A stretch of 22,270 nt of DNA from positions 1-22,270 of the forward strand of contig CAJPTV010000024.1 of the NCBI GenBank assembly GCA_905373665.1. Direction: 5' to 3'. Shown piece by piece: positions 17,116 through 22,270 of the stretch; the first letter of the stretch is position 1, and every line of letters starts with the position of its first letter. The notes below the pieces were generated by a model, which saw only the letters and a list, made by a program, of their open reading frames with translations, ran no database searches and was not told the DNA's origin. The DNA is from Bacteroidia bacterium. Its GTDB lineage: Bacteria > Bacteroidota > Bacteroidia > Bacteroidales > CAJPTX01. A program made the translations under genes and the position numbers.

Positions 17116-17136
17116 CAAAGATAGTGCTTTACTATC
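17116..17136 (-). promoter_or_regulatory. -7 box overlapped by an inverted repeat, upstream of the activase gene
   Basis: The minus strand reads TATCTTTG at 17123-17116. Overlapping it, GATAGT (17120-17125) and ACTATC (17131-17136) form an inverted repeat with a 5-base spacer, 17 bp past the ispD stop. It could be the activase promoter with an operator, or a weak ispD terminator stem followed by TTT. The implied activase leader is about 215 nt. Confidence 0.35.
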
Positions 17137-17152
17137 CTAATTTTTTTCCTCC

Positions 17153-17881
17153 TTACTCCCCCTTGTTGGGCTCTTTGCGTTCCTCAAGCAGGTATTTTAA
17201 CCATGGTAAATCTTTCGCAGTTGTTAGCTTAGGGTTGGGCTCAGTAGCCTCTACAAGGCGAATCGGTAGGTCAGGAGCTACGGCACGCATGAGCCCTACA
17301 TCGTCGGTAAGCTGTGCATCTTTGGGTTCGCAAGCGTACATTTTTTCTAACACCTCTGCACGGAAAGCTTGGGGGGTTTGAGCACACCAAAGCGACGAAC
17401 GAGGGGGGATATTTACAATAGTATGCCCTTCGTTAACCTGATAGACTGTATCGGGAGTCGGAGTAGCTAAAACAGCGGCTGGGGAAATAGCGAGCGCCGC
17501 AGTGACAGCATTAAGATCTACTATCGAAAGGAGCGGACGCGCTGCATCGTGTATCACAAGGTTGACCCGCACGCCTCGTTCTCGGTAATAGCTATATGCG
17601 TTGTAACTAGAGAGGGTACGTGTCGCCCCACCGAGGACATAGCGGACAGGCTTTTCCTTCACAAAACGCTCGACCCATGCCCGCAAGGCTTGCTCTCTTC
17701 CTTGCGGGAGCACTAGGCAAAGCTCGTCGATCAGCGTAGAAGCTGCGAAGGTTAGCACGCTATACAGGAATAGGGGTTTATCCTCCAAAAGGAGAAACTG
17801 CTTGGGGATCTCCCCGCCCATTCTCTCCCCCTTTCCCGCCGCTAAGATCACGCCGACGGTACGTGTTTCTTTTTCCTGCAT
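17153..17881 (-). CDS. ispD: IspD-type cytidylyltransferase (2-C-methyl-D-erythritol 4-phosphate cytidylyltransferase)
   Basis: This 242-residue protein has the IspD order of motifs: VILAAGKGERMGGEIPKQFL (11-30) for CTP binding, GGATR (84-88), VIHDAARPL (109-117), PTPDTVYQV (141-149), TPQAFR (169-174) and LTDDVGL (191-197). In the MEP pathway it would form CDP-methylerythritol from MEP and CTP in the cytoplasm. It is the last gene of a three-gene operon, and its start overlaps the flippase gene by 34 bp, implying coupled translation. The neighbours are envelope genes, and IspD-like enzymes such as TarI make CDP-polyols for cell-surface polymers, so a non-isoprenoid substrate is possible. I hold IspD as the better reading from the motifs but cannot exclude a CDP-alditol synthase. 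Confidence 0.85.
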   Translation of the reverse strand: MQEKETRTVGVILAAGKGERMGGEIPKQFLLLEDKPLFLYSVLTFAASTLIDELCLVLPQGREQALRAWVERFVKEKPVRYVLGGATRTLSSYNAYSYYRERGVRVNLVIHDAARPLLSIVDLNAVTAALAISPAAVLATPTPDTVYQVNEGHTIVNIPPRSSLWCAQTPQAFRAEVLEKMYACEPKDAQLTDDVGLMRAVAPDLPIRLVEATEPNPKLTTAKDLPWLKYLLEERKEPNKGE

Positions 17882-19284
17882 AAGATCAACTCTTTAATAG
17901 CCCTACGGGGAGTACGGAACAGTAATAGCACAGCGAGTAGATACGCCCCTGCAAAGATAGCTCCTCGCAGGAAGAGCGTAGCCCAAGGTGAGGGCATTTG
18001 GAGGTAAGAAAGGGGGTATAATAGTGCGAAGAGTAGGGGAGTGAGTAAAAGGATATCTCGTAGCAAGGAACGGAAGCGAAGTACATCCCACAAGATGATG
18101 ATATAAACGGTTTGCAACAACACCTCCGTGAGGTTATAACTTAGTGCTGCCCCCCATGCGCCCCACAGAGGGATCAGAAACCAGTTTGCCCCAAAGTTTA
18201 CTGCACTCGCTAGGAGCAAGGCGTAAAGCACCCGCCGTTCGCGCCCGATCGCCATTGCAGCATGGTAAAACGAGAGCCCCGTTAGGGTTACTGTAAAGAT
18301 CATCGCTTGTAAGATATCGGCTGCCCCTACGAAGGCATCACTCAAGAGAAGCGAACAAAAGGGAGCTGCTATCGTGAAGAGCCCTCCCCCCGCAAGTCCC
18401 GCTGCCAATAAGCTATAGGTTTGCTGCTGACGAAGCATACGCTGAAACGCCTCTTTTTCCCCTTTTTTCCATAAAAGGGCATAACGGGGGAGGAGGACAT
18501 TCCCCAGTACGGAGACCATAATCACCGCAATGCGAAGCAGGCGTGCCGAATAATCGTATAGCGCAACCTCCTCTTTCGTGGAAAGGTAACCTAGCAAGAT
18601 TCGATCAAGGGTAAGCAGCAACGTCGTAAGCAGGATGGGCAAAAAGACCCCAAGGCTGGGACGAAACATAGCCCGCAGGGTCTCCCGCAGCGATGCCCAC
18701 GAAACGCGCACCCCGAAACGAGAAAGGGGAAGCCAGTAGAAGACATTGCTCAAAAGCTGTGCCCCTTGCTGCAATACGATCAAAAGCGCTAGCTGATCTG
18801 CACGATCTACCCACCAGAATACTAGTCCCGCCCCCCCTAGGCGCATGACAAGGGTACGCAACGCCACACGATCAAAACGCTCAAAGCCGCCGTAAAACCA
18901 AGTCAGATCCGTTGCTGAGCTCAGCAAAAAGATCACGAATAGGAGATAGTAGCTGGCGTAACCATCGGTCGTAGTCCACACCCAGACAAGATAACCTAAC
19001 AGCGCCAGCAAGGAAAAGAAGGCTTGAAAGGTTAAGCAGCGCGCAAAGACTCTTTGTAGTAGCGTAGGGGTCTCGCGTACCCGTGCCACTTCGCGTAAGC
19101 CGTAGAGCTGAATCCCAAAGAGCCCAAAGATGGAAAAGTTCGTAGCCACGGAGAGCCCGAAGGAGTTGACACCGAGGAGGGTCGTCCCAAAGATGCGGGT
19201 AATGTACGGGGTTAAGATCAAAGCCACCAGCACATTTGAGAGCTGCATCACCCCAAGGGCGATGGCATTACGGGCGGTGCGCAT
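17848..19284 (-). CDS. Polysaccharide flippase, MOP superfamily (Wzx-like)
   Basis: This 478-residue protein is highly hydrophobic, with about 12-14 predicted membrane segments spaced along the chain. Its N-terminus, ARNAIALGVMQLSNVLVALI then LTPYITRIFG, is typical of Wzx/RfbX O-antigen or polysaccharide transporters, as is the loop with DLTWFYGGFERF. Such proteins move undecaprenyl-linked glycans or other lipid-linked intermediates across the inner membrane. Its ATG overlaps the 3' end of the LtaS-like gene by 17 bp, and its 3' end overlaps ispD by 34 bp, so all three genes form one transcription unit. No glycosyltransferase is next to it, so the cargo cannot be named. Confidence 0.88.
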   Translation of the reverse strand: MRTARNAIALGVMQLSNVLVALILTPYITRIFGTTLLGVNSFGLSVATNFSIFGLFGIQLYGLREVARVRETPTLLQRVFARCLTFQAFFSLLALLGYLVWVWTTTDGYASYYLLFVIFLLSSATDLTWFYGGFERFDRVALRTLVMRLGGAGLVFWWVDRADQLALLIVLQQGAQLLSNVFYWLPLSRFGVRVSWASLRETLRAMFRPSLGVFLPILLTTLLLTLDRILLGYLSTKEEVALYDYSARLLRIAVIMVSVLGNVLLPRYALLWKKGEKEAFQRMLRQQQTYSLLAAGLAGGGLFTIAAPFCSLLLSDAFVGAADILQAMIFTVTLTGLSFYHAAMAIGRERRVLYALLLASAVNFGANWFLIPLWGAWGAALSYNLTEVLLQTVYIIILWDVLRFRSLLRDILLLTPLLFALLYPLSYLQMPSPWATLFLRGAIFAGAYLLAVLLLFRTPRRAIKELILCRKKKHVPSA

Positions 19285-21427
19285 CCTCAGTAGCTCTGCT
19301 TATTATGCCTCTAGGTAGCGTCACACTATCGATACTGGGGCAAGGCACTGGGGTAAAAAGGGAGTCAAGGGCGGGATCTTTGTGCAGTTCGTGTGCCACG
19401 AAGCACTCCATTACCGCATGGTAAGCGCGCCCGAAACGATAGAGCGAGTCATATACTGCAGGGGAAGTAGTAGCGTCCGCCATCGGCTTGTTCGTAGCAT
19501 TCAACGCCACGGTATACCCTGGGGCAAGAAGCAACTTCCGATCATAGAGCGCCACACGGGGATGTGGCGAGGTAAGATCAAAAAGATTACGCCCTGTGCG
19601 GAAATAACGCGCCCCAGAGAGGGCAAGATGAAAGAGGGTAGGGAAGATATCGTTATGCGAAGCATACTGTTCTGTATCCGTATCCCGTCCCCGCAGCAGC
19701 TGTTTTGGTACAAAGAAGACGATAGGGACACCGTAAAGCTTGAGGGGATCGTCACAATGTTTGAGGTTTTGCTTCAGGGTGTGGTCTCCTGTAAAAGCGA
19801 TAATGGTTCGTTCGCCAAGCTCTGACTCGCGCACCGCCTTAAGGAAGCGCCCCAGCTGATCGTTCTGGTAAGCTAGGGCAGCAAAGCTCTTGCGCGCCAC
19901 CTCCTCGGGCATATCGATCAAGCGCCACAGAGAATCGGGAATATGAAGCCCGCGCGTATGCTCGGTGTACGGCGTATCGTAGGGGGTGTGGTGCGAGAGG
20001 CTCATTCCATAGATAAACTGCGGCTGCTCTGCTGTGCGAAGTACTTGTAGGATTCGTTCAAAGAGTGCTTCGTCGTGCAATCCCCATGTTCCTTCGGCAG
20101 CGGTGGGTGCGACATAGTCGCGGAGCTCGCGCTCGCCCTCCACGTAGTCAAATTCTTGTGCAGTGAGGAAGTTCTTCACATTGCGCCACCCGAGACGTTG
20201 CCCCGAGACATAGCGTGTAGTGTAGCCTTGTTGCCCAAAAACCTTAGCTACGGAGTAGGGGAGGGGAGTACGAAAATGGGAAGATTGTGCCACGGGGCCT
20301 TGTACGATACCGAAGAGGAGCTCCTCTAAACTTGCTAGTGTACCACTCCCGCCGCTGAGCGTATGGGTAAAGCAATAGCCGTAGGGGAGTTCTTCGCGCA
20401 GTGCCCCCAGTAGGTTAAAAGGGTCTTGTTGGAACTGGAGGAAGTAGCTCCCCATGCTTTCCATTTGTAAAAAGACCACGTGGGGGGAGTGGCGACGCAG
20501 GGAATCGCGACACGGCGTTAGCTCCACACAGGGGGCAAATAGAGAAGCGGAGGGGGCAGTAGCTGCAGCATCTGCCATCCCACAATAGGCTTTCACCGCC
20601 TCGGTTTCACTATGAAAGCCCCAACGACGGAGAATGACCTCGGTATCCAATTCTAGTTTATACTCCTCGGCGTGTGCTAACACATCGTAGAGGGCAAAGA
20701 GTGGCGAATTGGTAAGCTGATTGATCAGCGCTTGTCGCGATACGTTGAGATGTATAGCCCGCAAGGGATGTGTATCCAGCGTGCCCCGTGCTAGGAGGAA
20801 GAGCCCCGCTAGGCAGCCGAGAGTTAGCCCAATCCGCACTAGGAAGCGAGAGGGGGATTTCGCCCTGTAGGGAATGCGCATCCAATAACTTCCCCATAGT
20901 GCCGTGCCCGTAGCCACTATAAGCGTCAATAAGAAGACACGCAGGACGGGAAAGTCTGACACTATCGACTTGAGTACGGCCGTCGTATCATCATCGATGA
21001 GCCCCCAGGCGGTCGCGTCAAAGTGGGAATGAAAGAAAGAAAAGTAGTAGTAGTCGACTACGCAAATCAGCCAAAGCCCTACGAAGAGTAGCGTTTCTAT
21101 CCCCACCCATACGCGTCGCACCCATACCTGCGGCATAGTACGCCCAGAGAAGAGATAAGCGAACGGAAAAAGAAGGAGAGGAAGGAGGAAACAGGTGCTT
21201 AACATCTTTGCATCGAAGCGAAGCCCCATCCATGCCATGGCGAGGAGGTCGGCAACCCACTCCGAAGTAAGGAGATCTTGTCCTTGTACGCACAACAAGA
21301 TAATGCGAAAGAGGAAGAGCCCCCCGATTGCCACAAGAAAGCTTAGTAGTGTAGCACGCAACAAATGCATAAAGGCGTGGCTATATTTCAGACTCGCGGC
21401 ACGCCGAAGGCTCTTTTTTCTGTTCAT
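19268..21427 (-). CDS. LtaS-like membrane sulfatase-fold phospho-group transferase
   Basis: Counted from ATG 21427 the protein has 719 residues. About five membrane segments occupy residues 23-213, followed by an extracytoplasmic alkaline-phosphatase/sulfatase-fold domain (about 310-660). Visible active-site-like residues are E323 in QMESMGS, T363 in GGSGTLAS as likely nucleophile, H479-H480 in LSHHTPYD, and D548-H549 in FTGDHTLK. This matches the lipoteichoic acid synthase/phosphoglycerol transferase group, which in Gram-negative bacteria moves phosphoglycerol or phosphoethanolamine onto envelope glycans or lipids. The open frame extends to 21547, but those 40 residues translate the GGGCGG repeat DNA and cross the -7 box at 21450-21457, so I start at 21427. 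It leads an operon with a flippase and an IspD-type gene. The exact donor and acceptor are unknown. Confidence 0.88.
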   Translation of the reverse strand: MNRKKSLRRAASLKYSHAFMHLLRATLLSFLVAIGGLFLFRIILLCVQGQDLLTSEWVADLLAMAWMGLRFDAKMLSTCFLLPLLLFPFAYLFSGRTMPQVWVRRVWVGIETLLFVGLWLICVVDYYYFSFFHSHFDATAWGLIDDDTTAVLKSIVSDFPVLRVFLLTLIVATGTALWGSYWMRIPYRAKSPSRFLVRIGLTLGCLAGLFLLARGTLDTHPLRAIHLNVSRQALINQLTNSPLFALYDVLAHAEEYKLELDTEVILRRWGFHSETEAVKAYCGMADAAATAPSASLFAPCVELTPCRDSLRRHSPHVVFLQMESMGSYFLQFQQDPFNLLGALREELPYGYCFTHTLSGGSGTLASLEELLFGIVQGPVAQSSHFRTPLPYSVAKVFGQQGYTTRYVSGQRLGWRNVKNFLTAQEFDYVEGERELRDYVAPTAAEGTWGLHDEALFERILQVLRTAEQPQFIYGMSLSHHTPYDTPYTEHTRGLHIPDSLWRLIDMPEEVARKSFAALAYQNDQLGRFLKAVRESELGERTIIAFTGDHTLKQNLKHCDDPLKLYGVPIVFFVPKQLLRGRDTDTEQYASHNDIFPTLFHLALSGARYFRTGRNLFDLTSPHPRVALYDRKLLLAPGYTVALNATNKPMADATTSPAVYDSLYRFGRAYHAVMECFVAHELHKDPALDSLFTPVPCPSIDSVTLPRGIISRATEDAHRP

Positions 21428-21449
21428 CTGCCCTAGAAGATCGTTAGGG

Positions 21450-21457
21450 CAAAGGTA
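21450..21457 (-). promoter_or_regulatory. -7 box for the LtaS-like/flippase/ispD operon
   Basis: The minus strand reads TACCTTTG, an exact TAnnTTTG match, 22 bp before ATG 21427. It lies at the edge of the repeat cluster. No clear -33 TTG is seen. Confidence 0.5.
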
Positions 21458-21470
21458 GAAAAAGGTGCTC

Positions 21471-21500
21471 AGGGCGGTGCTAAGGGCGGACGGCCCGTGG
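21471..21500. repeat. Partial GGGCGG core repeat
   Basis: AGGGCGGTGCTAAGGGCGGA followed by CGGCCCGTGG is a slightly diverged copy of the core found at 21555-21593, 21815-21853 and 12015-12053. It sits directly behind the LtaS-like promoter box. Confidence 0.6.
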
Positions 21501-21554
21501 GCGCTAAGGGCGCGCCGCCCAGTGGGCGCAATGTGCGGTAAAGGCAAATCACTA

Positions 21555-21760
21555 GGGCGGTCCTAAGGGCGGACGGCCCGTGGTGGAGGAGAGGGTAAAT
21601 GTTAATCACCAAGGCGCGGGTCTTGATGGCGCGGTGCGCCATGTCCCAGGGTTGAACCCTGGGCTAAAAATACCCACCACCGCCATACGGCGGGGTTTAA
21701 TCGGTATTTTTTTTATTGCGCCCGTTGGGCGAGAAGGCGGCACGTTGTGCCGAGTTGCGG
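21555..21760. repeat. Palindrome-rich repeat tract related to the MITE interior
   Basis: It begins with the same 39-bp core as copies A and B (21555-21593), then runs through consecutive hairpins: ATGGCGC/GCGCCAT (21626-21642), CCCAGGGTT/AACCCTGGG (21645-21663), nested AAAATACC/GGTATTTT with CCGCC/GGCGG (21667-21710) followed by a T-run, CGCCC/GGGCG (21719-21731) and CGGCAC/GTGCCG (21738-21752). It ends in GAGTTGCGGG directly against the left end of copy B. No protein-coding frame is credible here. Confidence 0.7.
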
Positions 21761-21952
21761 GGGTGTGTCAAAACACAACACCATTTTTCGCATCGATTCT
21801 TTATGCGGCGCTAAGGGCGGTCCTAAGGGCGGACGGCCCGTGGTGAAGGAGAGGCGTAGAGATAATGATCAAGGCGCGGCATTGCCGCGAGTTGCGGGCG
21901 AAAGCACGCTACACCCCTACAGGGGACAGGAGAGTTGTGTTTTGACACACCC
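21761..21952. mobile_element. MITE-like inverted-repeat element, copy B
   Basis: 192 bp bounded by perfect 19-bp inverted repeats, GGGTGTGTCAAAACACAAC at 21761-21779 and its reverse complement at 21934-21952. The interior shares with copy A the CGCATCGATT segment, the GGGCGG core (21815-21853), GAGGCGTAGAGATAATGA, GAGTTGCGGGCGAAAGCACG and the CCCCT-AC-AGGGG hairpin (21914-21925). Its variable hairpin is CGCGGCA-T-TGCCGCG (21875-21889) in place of CGGCAC-GTA-GTGCCG in copy A. It encodes no transposase. Confidence 0.8.
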
Positions 21953-22169
21953 TCACAGTTTTCGATGGGAAGGCAGGGCAAAATCGGTATCGAGGGGGGC
22001 AAAAAAGGCGGGTAGAAATAGGCGGCACGAGTTGGTAGATTTAGGAAAACATAAAAGCCTATTTTAATAACGAAATAGTAAATATCGCGACTATAGAAAT
22101 AAAGGAAGTCATATAAAATAGGAGGTGCGAAGGGGGTGAAAAATAAAAAAAAGAGGCTATGCAAACACA
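21953..22169. other. AT-rich non-coding stretch, nothing recognised
   Basis: After copy B the sequence becomes AT-rich with short purine runs. I find no credible ORF, tRNA or rRNA, and no terminator I would defend. The minus-strand frame across 21823-22164 is low-complexity and runs into the repeat element, so I do not call it a gene. Confidence 0.5.
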
Positions 22170-22211
22170 GTCTGCCTGCCGTCTGCCTAGGGTCTGTCTG
22201 CCGTCTGCCTA
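22170..22211. repeat. Short tandem repeat of GTCTGCC units
   Basis: GTCTGCCTGCCGTCTGCCTA (22170-22189) is repeated with one change at 22192-22211, separated by GG. Each unit contains two GTCTGCC-type heptamers, and a further ATCTGC follows. No function is apparent. Confidence 0.75.
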
Positions 22212-22270
22212 CAATCTGCTCCTAATTTGTCATGTGGAGAAGGGGATGGAATTCAGGAAAACGTAAAGAG

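Noticed and set aside
21428..21547. 40-residue N-terminal extension of the LtaS-like protein
   Set aside because: It translates GGGCGG repeat DNA and runs across a TAnnTTTG box. The ATG at 21427 is followed by basic residues and the first membrane segment, as expected for a real start.
21471..21952. CRISPR array or integron attachment array
   Set aside because: Repeat units differ in length and are internally palindromic with no regular spacers, and no cas or integrase gene is present.
21823..22164. 113-codon minus-strand open frame
   Set aside because: It starts in AT-rich DNA and ends inside the MITE-like element, and the protein is low-complexity (Phe/Pro/Tyr-rich) without recognisable motifs.
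22232..22270. Possible plus-strand gene start at the right edge
   Set aside because: An ATG opens a 13-codon frame to the window end, but that is too short to judge and no promoter box or motif supports it.

Overview
This window most resembles a chromosomal segment of a Bacteroidales bacterium, probably Porphyromonas or a close relative. The reasons are a large surface protein ending in a type IX secretion (T9SS) sorting-type C-terminal domain, start-proximal boxes of the Bacteroidetes -7 type (TAnnTTTG), an OTC/carbamate-kinase pair, and a roughly 50% GC background. I made this assignment by reading the sequence, without a database search. All confident genes lie on the minus strand, so the text below goes from high to low coordinates, in transcription order.

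21953-22270 holds no gene I can support, only a short GTCTGCC-type tandem repeat. 21471-21952 is a dense cluster of dispersed repeats: one complete miniature inverted-repeat element with perfect 19-bp ends (21761-21952), preceded by a chain of palindromes related to its interior. 21427-17153 is a compact operon with overlapping genes: an LtaS-like membrane sulfatase-fold transferase, a polysaccharide flippase of the MOP/Wzx type, and an IspD-type cytidylyltransferase. After a long leader comes a 1447-residue fused 2-hydroxyacyl-CoA dehydratase activase/dehydratase-like protein (16891-12548), then a small VapD-family ribonuclease (12481-12197), then a second copy of the inverted-repeat element (11946-12151).

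11862-8632 encodes a modular T9SS cargo protein: two related N-terminal modules, a Big_2 Ig-like domain, six about 75-residue repeats and the sorting domain. A strong hairpin follows it. 8466-6471 is a two-gene citrulline-catabolic operon (carbamate kinase, ornithine carbamoyltransferase) that ends in a clear terminator.

6310-4077 is an AT-rich HpaII-type restriction-modification cassette (CCGG cytosine-5 methyltransferase, then endonuclease), which looks horizontally acquired. Its last codons overlap the start of a 965-residue exported protein that combines an HEXXH metallopeptidase-like domain, a propeller-like middle and a probable outer-membrane barrel. Downstream, with its own promoter box, is the N-terminal part of a second restriction-modification enzyme of fused nuclease/N6-adenine-methylase type, cut by the window edge.

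The observations most worth following up are: the repeat family, whose hairpin stems change sequence between copies but keep pairing; the near absence of CCGG in the window (three sites by hand count); the HEXXH-propeller-barrel protein behind the HpaII cassette; and the LtaS/flippase/IspD operon, which may belong to an envelope-polymer pathway.
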